Origin: Christensenella sp. UBA7703
Lineage (GTDB): Bacteria; Bacillota; Clostridia; Christensenellales; CAG-138
Reading direction: 5' to 3'
DNA length: 64,000 nt
Assembly: GCA_002482505.1 (NCBI GenBank)
Contig: DLGD01000030.1
Span: forward strand, 84,217-148,216
This document shows positions 51,501 to 58,920 of this stretch, piece after piece. The notes beneath the pieces are model-generated. The model ran no database searches. It was not told the DNA's origin and was given only the letters and a program-made list of their open reading frames with translations. The translations under genes were made by a program, and so were the position numbers. Each line of letters starts with the position of its first letter. Positions within the stretch are counted from its first letter, which is position 1.

Positions 51501-53185
51501 TCCATGCCGACCACGCATTCTTCCTGAATCGCGTCGATCGGCGGGTTGGTGACCTGCGCGAAAAGTTGCTTAAAATAATGAAACAACGGCTGCGGACGCT
51601 CGGAGAGTACCGCAATCGGCGCATCGTAGCCCATGGAACCCACGGGATCGAGCCCCGTCTGCGCAATCGGCAGCACGGTGAGCATGCGGTCTTCATAGGT
51701 CCAGCCGAAGATGTTTTGCTGCTTGGTCGGGTTACCGCCCGGCGCGCTCTTGCGTTCATAGCGCGCTTCGCCGAGGTCGATCACCTGTTGCCTGAGCCAT
51801 TGCTTCCAAGGGCCGTCAAGATACTGATCCTTGATCTGCTGGTCTTCCAGCAGCGTGCCCGTCTCGGTATCTAATAGCAACATTTGGTTTGGGCCCAGCC
51901 TGCCGCGGCGCACAACGTCCGCGGGCGCGATATCCACCACACCGCTCTCGGAAGCCAGCACCAGAAGGTTGGATTTTGTGAGCACCCAGCGCGCGGGGCG
52001 AAGCCCGTTTCGATCCAGCACCGCGCCGACCTGCCGCCCGTCGGTGAAGCACATCGCGGCGGGGCCGTCCCACGGGGTCATCAGGCACGCGGCATAGCGG
52101 AAAAACTCCCGCTGGTTTTCGTCCATTGTCGGGTCTTTTGACCACGGGCCCGGCATCATCATAAACAGCGCCTGCGGGAGCGACCGGCCAGCGACGACGA
52201 GGAACTCCAAGAGATTGTCAAACTTTGTGGAGTCGCTGCCGTCCGTGTCCAGAATCGGCAAAATGTCGGCAAAGCGCTTCTTGAGTCGCCCGCCGTCCAT
52301 CGCGGCAGCGGCGGCAAGCACCGCGTGCTCGCAGCCCTTGAGCGTGTTGATTTCGCCGTTGTGCCCAACCATGCGAAACGGCTGCGCGCGCTCCCAGTTC
52401 GGGAACGTATTGGTGGAATAGCGCGAATGCACCAGCGCGATTGCGGAGACGAACTCCTCGTTGAGCAGGTCGGGATAAAAATCGGACACCTGCCAGGCCT
52501 GCATCATGCCCTTGTAAACGATGGTCTTGCTCGAAAAGCTTGGAATATACACCGCAAGCCCCTGCTCCTTCATCGCCTTCTCGATGCGCTTTCTGAGCAC
52601 GAAGAGGCGCACATCCGCAGGCAGATCGTTTTCCTTCCAGCTGATGAAGAGCTGCTTGACACTCGGCACACTCGCCCATGCGCCATACCCGCAGGCGTGC
52701 AGATTGGTTGGCACCGTGCGCCAGCCGATCAGCGAGAACGATTCTTCTTTGACGATTGCCTCGATGGCAGTCTGCGCAAGGCGGCAGACCTCCTCATCCA
52801 AGGGCAAAAAAAACATACCGACGGCATATTCGCCTTCGCGCGGGAGATGCACACCCGCATATTTGCGAAAAAACTTGTCCGGCAACTGCAAAAGCACGCC
52901 CGCGCCGTCTCCGGTGTCGGGATCGGATCCCGTACCGCCGCGATGCGCAAGGCGTACCAAAATTTCCAGTGCGTCTTTGATAATCGCGTGCGAACGCAAC
53001 CCGTTCATATGGGCAATGAAGCCTGTTCCGCAGGCGTCATGCTCAAATTCCGGCCGCCAGAGCGTGGCGTTTTTCATCGCTCCCGCCGTTTGCCCCGCAC
53101 GCTTGGTATTCGGCGCGACCGCCGATTCGGAATTCTCGTTGCATTGCTGTCGAACCTGTTCTTGATTGCCTTGCTGTTGTTGCAT
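48587..53185 (-). CDS. gltB: Glutamate synthase large subunit
   Basis: A 1532-residue enzyme making two glutamates from glutamine and 2-oxoglutarate. The class II amidotransferase nucleophile is Cys52 (EHDACGTGFIAHMNG), so the first 51 residues must be a cleaved propeptide. That propeptide is unusually long and Gln/Asn-rich (MQQQQGNQEQVRQQ). The FMN domain includes SGYDGGTGASP, and the 3Fe-4S cluster is in CVMMRVCNLDTCPVG. The C-terminal glutamate synthase beta-helix (GXXG repeats) is complete. GGAAGGTGA lies 5-6 nt before the ATG at 53185, supporting that start over the Met37 alternative. Confidence 0.97.
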   Translation of the reverse strand: MQQQQGNQEQVRQQCNENSESAVAPNTKRAGQTAGAMKNATLWRPEFEHDACGTGFIAHMNGLRSHAIIKDALEILVRLAHRGGTGSDPDTGDGAGVLLQLPDKFFRKYAGVHLPREGEYAVGMFFLPLDEEVCRLAQTAIEAIVKEESFSLIGWRTVPTNLHACGYGAWASVPSVKQLFISWKENDLPADVRLFVLRKRIEKAMKEQGLAVYIPSFSSKTIVYKGMMQAWQVSDFYPDLLNEEFVSAIALVHSRYSTNTFPNWERAQPFRMVGHNGEINTLKGCEHAVLAAAAAMDGGRLKKRFADILPILDTDGSDSTKFDNLLEFLVVAGRSLPQALFMMMPGPWSKDPTMDENQREFFRYAACLMTPWDGPAAMCFTDGRQVGAVLDRNGLRPARWVLTKSNLLVLASESGVVDIAPADVVRRGRLGPNQMLLLDTETGTLLEDQQIKDQYLDGPWKQWLRQQVIDLGEARYERKSAPGGNPTKQQNIFGWTYEDRMLTVLPIAQTGLDPVGSMGYDAPIAVLSERPQPLFHYFKQLFAQVTNPPIDAIQEECVVGMDVFLGPNGDPTLDQPDNCRKIHLPSPILQTANLERLLAGIPGFGAAQLDMVFDPKQGLEAGLDTLFAAAEKAIQNGISILVLTDRLASETLVPIPSLLATAGVHHHLIRKGLRGGCSLIVDSYEPREVHHVACLVGYGAKGIHLRGVNEAVEALYDEGHIEGMTLEEAMEHVYHGYDHGILKVMSKMGISCVDGYHNAQIFEALGLSKELVDRYFTGTVTRVGGMSLEDLEREILRRHKEALESPINELPSGGRFQYKKDGEHHLYNPETIHLLQTAVRTGDYSLFQEYIKRMEGDAPVSLRNLLGFTKCQPIPIEEVEPVEKIVRRFKTGAMSYGSISKEAHECIAQAMNQLGGKSNSGEGGEAQERYGTDRNSAIKQIASGRFGVTGPYLASAKEIQIKMAQGAKPGEGGQLPAGKVYPSVARTRHSTPGVGLISPPPHHDIYSIEDLAQLIFDLKNANPDARINVKLVSEAGVGTIAAGVAKGGADVILISGYDGGTGASPRTSIQHAGLPWELGLAETHQTLIANGLRGRVRVETDGKLMTGRDIAIAALLGAEEFGFATLPLVSIGCVMMRVCNLDTCPVGVATQNPALRARFSGKPEYVINLMRFLAQNLRERMAELGFQTIDKMVGMAGHLAQVKQSPKTAGMDLSDLIPGDLPLPWRDLKPATDDHNRLFHDMVRSLVEQGDALVKRPIRNTERAVATRVSAFISKEYGRLPDGRIKLQFNGTAGQSFGAFATAGIELTIEGDTNDYLGKGLCGARIIVKAPQDAGWPNKDNLLTGNVALFGATDGELYLAGRAGERFCVRNSGALAVCEGVGDHGCEYMTGGTAVILGPVGRNFASGMSGGIAYVLDDGNLSRMLNCKLVSTYPLDALDLVMLHKHLTNHVKYTGSKIAQRILDKWPTTHAKFVKVLPHDYREMLDAIDVAEREGLEGDEMLERAFLLKTGKGLEAAKEALLGKPALPDLTL

Positions 53186-53499
53186 CGTTTGTCACCTTCC
53201 GGATTTTCCTCTGCTCCCCAGAGCCGTTCCCCAAAATCCGTTTCTCTCCCTGCATATTTTTGCCGCCGTCTTTAGGCGTGTTTGTGTTACGTTCTGTTTT
53301 GCCGTGCAATCCTGCATCATTCTTGCATAACGAACATTTTTTGCAGCTTTTCCTGCGTTTTAATTCTCCCGTATGGACACGCTTATCAAAAAGGCGTCCG
53401 GAATTTCCGCGTCATTCCGTCTTCTGGAAGTACGCGGAATCCGGAACGCCATTGTTCCTGTAAAAAAGTGCAAGATGAGATGAAGCATCTTGCAAAGTT
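53186..53499 (-). promoter_or_regulatory. gltB leader with two terminator-like hairpins
   Basis: About 314 nt from the predicted start to gltB. The first hairpin (GCAAGATG/CATCTTGC, 53470-53493) sits at the very 5' end and is followed by ACTTTTTT. The second (53393-53450, GGCGTTCCGGATTCCGCG pairing with CGCGGAAATTCCGGACGCC, with bulges) is followed by TTTTTG. Two successive terminators inside the leader suggest attenuation. I found no match to the glutamine (glnA) riboswitch or to a T-box. Confidence 0.6.
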
Positions 53500-53505
53500 T
53501 TATAT

Positions 53506-53533
53506 ATTATACCATCTGATATTGGATTTGCAA
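53506..53533 (-). promoter_or_regulatory. Promoter of gltBD
   Basis: Minus strand: -35 TTGCAA (53528-53533), 16-bp spacer, perfect -10 TATAAT (53506-53511). Confidence 0.75.
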
Positions 53534-53557
53534 TCTAAATAATATATTTTTCATGCC

Positions 53558-53606
53558 AAAAAAATACTGGCTGACAAATTGGGTTTTCGCCATCTCCGTC
53601 AGCCAG
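53558..53606 (-). terminator. Terminator of the polyamine operon
   Basis: Minus-strand perfect 9-bp stem CTGGCTGAC/GTCAGCCAG followed by TATTTTTTT, 12 nt after the aguB stop. Confidence 0.88.
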
Positions 53607-53617
53607 AAAAATTCAGT

Positions 53618-54493
53618 TTATCGGGTCAAAATCGTGTAGCATTCCGGCCTGCGATCACGAAAGATGTTCCAGTTGCGTCGCTCCTGCCGGATACGTGCAA
53701 AATCGTACGTTGCCAGCAGCACGCATTCACTCTCGCGATCCGCGCGGGAAACGATCTCCCCCGTCTCGTCTGTGAGAAATGAGCTGCCGTAGAACACCAG
53801 CGCGCTCGCCTGCCCGCCGTTTTCTGCGCAGGGCAAAACCCGTTCTTCGCCGGCGCGGTTTGCGGCGACGACGGGAAGGATGTTTGCCGCCGCGTGCCCT
53901 TGCATGGTTCTGCGCCAGTGTGGTTCGCTGTCGGTAGACAGGATGGGTTCGGAACCGATTGCGGTCGGGTAGAGAAGGATATCCGCGCCGAGCAGCGCCA
54001 TCGCGCGCGCGGCTTCCGGGAACCATTGATCCCAGCAGATCCCGACGCCAACGGCGCCATATCGCGTCTCAAACACACGAAAGCCCGTGTTTCCGGGCGA
54101 AAAATAAAACTTCTCCTGATAATAATGATCGTCCGGGATGTGCGTCTTTCGATAGACCCCAAGCAGGTTTCCGTCCGCGTCGATCATCGCGACGGAGTTA
54201 TAGGAGCAGTTGCCGTCCCGCTCGTAAAAGCTCACGGGGATCACGAGCGAAAGCTCTTTTGCAATCAGCTGCATCCGCAAAACAGCCGGACTTTCCGAAA
54301 CGGGCAGCGCAAAATCGAGAAAATCATATCGGCGCTCCTGGCAGAAATACGGGCGCTCAAACAATTCCGGCAGGAGGACTATCTGCGCGCCTTTGTCTGC
54401 CGCCTCGCGCACCAGCGCTTCCGCGCGGGCAAGATTTTCGGCGGGAAGCGCCGACATCTTCATCTGAATTGCTGCAACGGTGATTTCACTCAT
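53618..54493 (-). CDS. aguB: N-carbamoylputrescine amidase
   Basis: A 291-residue nitrilase-superfamily enzyme releasing CO2 and ammonia from N-carbamoylputrescine to give putrescine. The catalytic triad is visible: Glu in LLPELFERPYFCQ, Lys in YRKTHIPDDHYYQEKFYF, and Cys in VGVGICWDQWFPEAAR. PDDHYYQEKFYFSPGNTGF is typical of AguB. It overlaps aguA by 4 nt and ends the polyamine operon. Confidence 0.95.
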   Translation of the reverse strand: MSEITVAAIQMKMSALPAENLARAEALVREAADKGAQIVLLPELFERPYFCQERRYDFLDFALPVSESPAVLRMQLIAKELSLVIPVSFYERDGNCSYNSVAMIDADGNLLGVYRKTHIPDDHYYQEKFYFSPGNTGFRVFETRYGAVGVGICWDQWFPEAARAMALLGADILLYPTAIGSEPILSTDSEPHWRRTMQGHAAANILPVVAANRAGEERVLPCAENGGQASALVFYGSSFLTDETGEIVSRADRESECVLLATYDFARIRQERRNWNIFRDRRPECYTILTR

Positions 54494-55596
54494 CTCAATA
54501 CCCCCTTCGGTAGCTGCTGCGTTATGCAGTGGATGTTTCCGCCGCCAACGAGAATAGCCCGCGAGTCGATCGGCACAATCCTGCGCTCCGGGCAGAGTTC
54601 ACGCATGATCTCCACGGCGCGCGCATCGGAAGGTGCGTTTTCGCCGCCAAACTGCGGCAGAAGAATCGCATCGTTGGTAAAGTAAAAATTCACATAGCTC
54701 GCGGCGAGGCGATCCCCCGCCTGCCGCGCGTCCTCACCCGGTTCGAAAACATAGTTCGCCATGTCCGCCTCCGTCACCCGCACAGGATGGTCGGGAATCG
54801 GGAGTTTGTGGATCACGAGCTTGCGTCCGCGCGCGTCCGTTTCGCGCGAGAGATAGTCATAGTCCGCCCGGCTGAGCGGATATTGCGGGTCTTGCTCGTC
54901 ATCCGTCCACGCAAGCACAACCTCGCCGGGGCGAAGGAACGCGCAAACATTGTCCACGTGCTCGTTCGTCTCGTCGTTGTAGATGCCCCGCGGCAGCCAG
55001 AGAATCTTCTGTACGCCCAGATACTCACTTAGCATCTGCTCGATTTGTGCTTTGGTACGGTTCGGGTTTCTGCCCGCGCTGAGCAGGCATGATTCTGTCA
55101 CCAGCAGCGTACCCTCTCCGTCGGAGCAGATCGAGCCGCCTTCCAGCACAAAATCCCCTGCGTCGTAGCAATCGGCGCCGATGGCGCGGCAGAATGCCTC
55201 CGCCGCAGCGTCGTCCTGCGCCCAGTCGGCATACAGTCCGTCGACGAATCCGCCCCAAGCGTTGAAGCGCCAGCTGATGCCGCGCGCCTCGGTCCCGTTG
55301 GTCACAAACGTGGGGCCGATGTCCCGCGCCCAGGCGTCGTCGGTTCCAATTTCAAGTATCGTCGCAAATTCGCCCGCCTGTGCGCTCGCTTCATTGATAT
55401 GCGCCGCACTCGCAAGCAGAAACACCCGCTCGCTTTTGGCTGCCTCGCGCATAATGTTGCAAAACGCGCGCTGCGCCGCCTGCGGGTTCTTACCCCAGCT
55501 GCCGGGGCGCACCGGCCAAACGAGCAGCGCGCCGTCCTGCGGCGCGAACTCGGCAGGCATCGCAAATCCATCTTGCGCAGGGAGCGTGTGCAACAT
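54490..55596 (-). CDS. aguA: Agmatine deiminase
   Basis: A 368-residue guanidino-group-modifying enzyme converting agmatine to N-carbamoylputrescine. The catalytic Cys is in GGGNIHCITQQLPKG; other marks are DDAWARDIGPTFV and NDETNEHVDNVCAFLRPGEV. The ATG at 55596 starts 2 nt after the nspC stop with AAGGAAGG upstream. A longer in-frame start (55626) inside nspC is less likely. It is the second step from arginine in this operon. Confidence 0.94.
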   Translation of the reverse strand: MLHTLPAQDGFAMPAEFAPQDGALLVWPVRPGSWGKNPQAAQRAFCNIMREAAKSERVFLLASAAHINEASAQAGEFATILEIGTDDAWARDIGPTFVTNGTEARGISWRFNAWGGFVDGLYADWAQDDAAAEAFCRAIGADCYDAGDFVLEGGSICSDGEGTLLVTESCLLSAGRNPNRTKAQIEQMLSEYLGVQKILWLPRGIYNDETNEHVDNVCAFLRPGEVVLAWTDDEQDPQYPLSRADYDYLSRETDARGRKLVIHKLPIPDHPVRVTEADMANYVFEPGEDARQAGDRLAASYVNFYFTNDAILLPQFGGENAPSDARAVEIMRELCPERRIVPIDSRAILVGGGNIHCITQQLPKGVLR

Positions 55597-55597
55597 A

Positions 55598-56794
55598 TTA
55601 GGAAAGCCTTCCTTTAAAGTCTTCATAACCGAACGTCTTCACGAGTTCGCAGTCTCCGTCCTCGCGTTGGTAGGCGATGGAGGGCAGCGGCATGCCGTTA
55701 AAGGTGTTGGTCTTGACCATGCTATAGATCGCCATATCGGAAAATGTGATCCGTTCGCCGATTTTGGGCATTTGGTCGAAGCTGTAGTCGCCGATGACAT
55801 CCCCCGCGAGACACGTCCGCGCGGCAAGGCGGCAGGTGACCGCTTTTTCGTTCGGTTCGCCTGCGTTGACGAGCGGCGGACGATATGGCATCTCCAGCAC
55901 ATCCGGCATGTGGCACGCGGCGGATGCGTCGAGAATCAAAATCGGCATGCCGTTTTGCACGATATCCAGTACGCAGGTGTCCAGCCAGCCTGCGTTCAGC
56001 GCAACCGCCTCGCCCGGCTCGAGATACACCTGCACATCATATTTCGCACGGATGTAGTAGAGCAGCTCTTCCAGCGCGAAGAGATCGTAATCCGGCTTTG
56101 TGATGTGGTGCCCGCCGCCGAGATTGAGCCACTTCATGCGCGGCAGAAATTCGCCAAAGTCCCGCTCAAACGCATCGAACGTCTTCACAAGATCATCGCT
56201 ATTCTGTTCACAGAGCGTGTGAAAATGCAGCCCCTCCACACCTTCCAGTAAATCTGGCCGGAAGTTCTCCCGCGTGACACCGAGCCGCGAAAACGGCGCG
56301 CAGGGGTCATAGATCGCGTGCCCTTCCTGCGTACTGCATGCGGGGTTGACGCGAATACCGGCGCTTGCGCCCGATTTTCGCCAGATGGCGCGGTGCTGCT
56401 CCAGTTGCGAAAACGAGTTAAACACGATGTGGTCGCAGATCGTGACAATCTCCTGCATCTCCTCTGCCGTATAGGCGGGCGAAAACACATGGTTCTCGCC
56501 GCCCATCTTTTCTTTTGCATGCCGTGCTTTTATTGTTTTGTTTTCAACTTGCCCCGCGCTTTGTTTCTCAAGCATTTCTTCATACGCCAATCGTGCTTCA
56601 TACAGCCCGCTCGCGCACGCACCGCTGAGATACTCCGCGATCAGCGGATACACGCGGAACATGGAAAACGCCTTTTGCGCAAGCAAAATCTTCGCGCCCG
56701 TGCGTTTCTGCACACCCGCGAGAATCTCCAAATTGTGCTTTAATTCCGCCTCACCTACCACAAAGCACGGCGTCGGCAGTTCGTTTCGCTTCAC
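55598..56794 (-). CDS. nspC: Carboxynorspermidine/carboxyspermidine decarboxylase
   Basis: A 398-residue alanine-racemase-fold PLP enzyme. The PLP lysine is in KILLAQKAFSMF (about residue 41). The glycine loop follows LNLGGGHHITKPDYD, and LDASAACHMPDVLEMPYRPP holds the second-site Cys. It decarboxylates carboxy(nor)spermidine; with the dehydrogenase encoded just upstream it makes spermidine from putrescine and aspartate semialdehyde. Six nt separate it from the dehydrogenase gene. Confidence 0.94.
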   Translation of the reverse strand: MKRNELPTPCFVVGEAELKHNLEILAGVQKRTGAKILLAQKAFSMFRVYPLIAEYLSGACASGLYEARLAYEEMLEKQSAGQVENKTIKARHAKEKMGGENHVFSPAYTAEEMQEIVTICDHIVFNSFSQLEQHRAIWRKSGASAGIRVNPACSTQEGHAIYDPCAPFSRLGVTRENFRPDLLEGVEGLHFHTLCEQNSDDLVKTFDAFERDFGEFLPRMKWLNLGGGHHITKPDYDLFALEELLYYIRAKYDVQVYLEPGEAVALNAGWLDTCVLDIVQNGMPILILDASAACHMPDVLEMPYRPPLVNAGEPNEKAVTCRLAARTCLAGDVIGDYSFDQMPKIGERITFSDMAIYSMVKTNTFNGMPLPSIAYQREDGDCELVKTFGYEDFKGRLS

Positions 56795-56800
56795 TTGTCG

Positions 56801-58063
56801 TTACTCCACCGTTTCGGGGTCTTCCACGACCACCCACGGCAAGCCCCACTTGTTCAGCATGTCCATATAAGGATCGGGATCAAACTCGTCCGTCGTGAAT
56901 ACGCCTGGTTTGCGCCATGCGCCATCGAGTACCAGTGCGGTGCCGATCATTGCGGGCACTCCGGTGGTATAGCTGATCGCCTGGCTGCCGAGTTCGCGAT
57001 AGCATTCCTCGTGGTCGCAGACGTTGTAGATAAAGATCGTCTTCGGCTTGTCGTCTTTTACGCCGGAGATGACGCAGCCGATGTTGGTCTTGCCCTTTGT
57101 GCGCGGGCCAAGCGACGCGGGGTCGGGCAGCAGCGCCTTGAGGAACTGAATCGGAACGATCTTTGTCCCCTGGAAGTCGATCGGCGTAGTCGAAAGCATG
57201 CCGACGTTCTCCAGACATTTCATGTGGGTCAGATAGCTCTGCCCAAACGTCATGAAGAAGCGAATTCGCTTGATCTCGGGAAAATGCTTGCCCAGCGCTT
57301 CAATTTCCTCATGGTGCAGCAGGTACATATCCTTTTTGCCGACCTCGGGGAAGTCATATCCGCGCTTGATACTCATTGCGGGGATTTCGACCCATTTGCC
57401 GTCTTCCCAATAGCTGCCCGGCGCGGAGACTTCACGGAGATTGATCTCCGGGTTAAAGTTCGTGGCAAATGCATAGCCGTGGTCGCCGCCGTTGCAATCA
57501 AGAATGTCAACGGTGTCGATGTGGTCAAAATAGTGCTTTTTCGCATAGGAGACGAACACGCTCGTCACCCCTGGGTCAAACCCGGTGCCGAGCAGCGCGG
57601 TGAGCCCCGCTTTCTCGAACTTTTCGGCATATGCCCATTGCCAGCTGTAATCAAACAGGGCGGAAAAGCCCTCTTCCTCCACGCGCTTGTCGTAGACCTT
57701 GCGCCAGGCAGGGTCTTCGGTGTTTTCCGGCTCAAAGTTTGCGGTGTCGATGTAATGTACGCCGCAATGGAGGCACGCTTCCATAATGGTCAAATCCTGA
57801 TACGGAAGCGCTACGTTGAGCACCGCATACGGCTGCACGCGGCGGATGAGCGCGACCACTTCCTCCACCTTGTCCGCGTCCACCTTTGCGGTGGAAAGAA
57901 CGGTCTCGGTTTTGCCCTTAAGCGAAGCCACCAAAGCATCGCATTTTTCCACCGTGCGGCTGGCAAGCACGAGCTCGGGGAACATCTCGCTATTCTGGCA
58001 GCATTTTTGAATGGCGACGGCGGCAACGCCTCCGCAGCCGATGACAAGCAGTTTCCGGTTCAT
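56801..58063 (-). CDS. Carboxynorspermidine/carboxyspermidine dehydrogenase (saccharopine dehydrogenase-like)
   Basis: A 420-residue enzyme with an N-terminal NADP-binding strand KLLVIGCGGVAAVAIQKC, then VLNVALPYQDLTIMEACLHCGVHYIDTAN, and LLGTGFDPGVTSVFVSYAKKHYFD. It reductively condenses putrescine (or diaminopropane) with aspartate semialdehyde. Its neighbour is NspC, and together they form the carboxyspermidine route, common in Campylobacter and many gut anaerobes. It overlaps the speE stop by 4 nt. Confidence 0.93.
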   Translation of the reverse strand: MNRKLLVIGCGGVAAVAIQKCCQNSEMFPELVLASRTVEKCDALVASLKGKTETVLSTAKVDADKVEEVVALIRRVQPYAVLNVALPYQDLTIMEACLHCGVHYIDTANFEPENTEDPAWRKVYDKRVEEEGFSALFDYSWQWAYAEKFEKAGLTALLGTGFDPGVTSVFVSYAKKHYFDHIDTVDILDCNGGDHGYAFATNFNPEINLREVSAPGSYWEDGKWVEIPAMSIKRGYDFPEVGKKDMYLLHHEEIEALGKHFPEIKRIRFFMTFGQSYLTHMKCLENVGMLSTTPIDFQGTKIVPIQFLKALLPDPASLGPRTKGKTNIGCVISGVKDDKPKTIFIYNVCDHEECYRELGSQAISYTTGVPAMIGTALVLDGAWRKPGVFTTDEFDPDPYMDMLNKWGLPWVVVEDPETVE

Positions 58064-58917
58064 GAATTTTCTTCCTCCTCTAATAAATCTTCAACATATC
58101 TTGGCAGCATAAACGCGCCAACGTGCAGGTTTGCGGTATAGTACCAGGTTTTGATGCCCCGCTCTTCCCAGCGCTTCTTATCGAAATGCTCCAGCGGGTG
58201 ATATTTTTTGGACGCGAACCCGAAGAGCCAATAGCCCGCGGGGCACGTCGGGATATGCGCCTGATAGACGCGGCTGACGGGAAAACTGCGGTACGCTTTT
58301 TTGTGCATTGCGCGGCAGGGGTCTTCGTCCTCGTCAAAAAACGGGCTGCCGTGCTGATAGACCATGATGCCATCGTCATGCAGCGCCTTGTAGCAGCTGC
58401 CGTAAAACTCCTTTGTGAAGAGCCCGGCGGTGTGCCCGAGCGGGTCGGTCGCGTCGTTGATGATGAGATCATACTCGTCCTGTCGGGAACGCAGAAACCT
58501 GAGCCCGTCCTGATAAAACACCTTCACGCGCGGGTCGTCGAGTCCGCAGGCGTTCGCGGGAAAGAACTTCCGGCAGACATCGACAAAGAGCTTGTCCTGC
58601 TCCACCACGTCGATGGCTTCAATCTCTTCATAATGGGTGAGTTCGCGCGCAACGCCGCCGTCTCCGCCGCCGATGACCAGCACGCGCTTGACGTTTGGGT
58701 GCACCGCCATGGGTACATGCACAATCATCTCATCGTAGGTAAACTCATCCTTTTCCGAGAAGATCACACTGCCGTCGGAAGCGAGAAACCGCCCAAACTC
58801 AGGGGATTCAAACACGTCGATACGCTGAAAATCGCTTTCGCCGGAAAAAAGCTGTTTCTCCACGCGGATCGAGAGCTGTACATTTTGCGTGTGCATGTCG
58901 TTAAACCAGAATTCCAC
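58060..58917 (-). CDS. speE: Spermidine synthase (aminopropyltransferase)
   Basis: A 285-residue enzyme. The N-terminal beta domain ends FQRIDVFESPEFGRFLASDG; the Rossmann domain has VLVIGGGDGGVARELTHYEEIEAIDVVEQD, the catalytic Asp in INDATDPLG, and HGSPFFDEDED. It transfers aminopropyl from decarboxylated SAM to putrescine. The gate sequence reads DATDPLGH where most family members have DSTDPxGP. No speD (SAM decarboxylase) is visible in the window. It sits between speA and the dehydrogenase. Confidence 0.92.
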   Translation of the reverse strand: MEFWFNDMHTQNVQLSIRVEKQLFSGESDFQRIDVFESPEFGRFLASDGSVIFSEKDEFTYDEMIVHVPMAVHPNVKRVLVIGGGDGGVARELTHYEEIEAIDVVEQDKLFVDVCRKFFPANACGLDDPRVKVFYQDGLRFLRSRQDEYDLIINDATDPLGHTAGLFTKEFYGSCYKALHDDGIMVYQHGSPFFDEDEDPCRAMHKKAYRSFPVSRVYQAHIPTCPAGYWLFGFASKKYHPLEHFDKKRWEERGIKTWYYTANLHVGAFMLPRYVEDLLEEEENS

Positions 58918-58920
58918 GAT

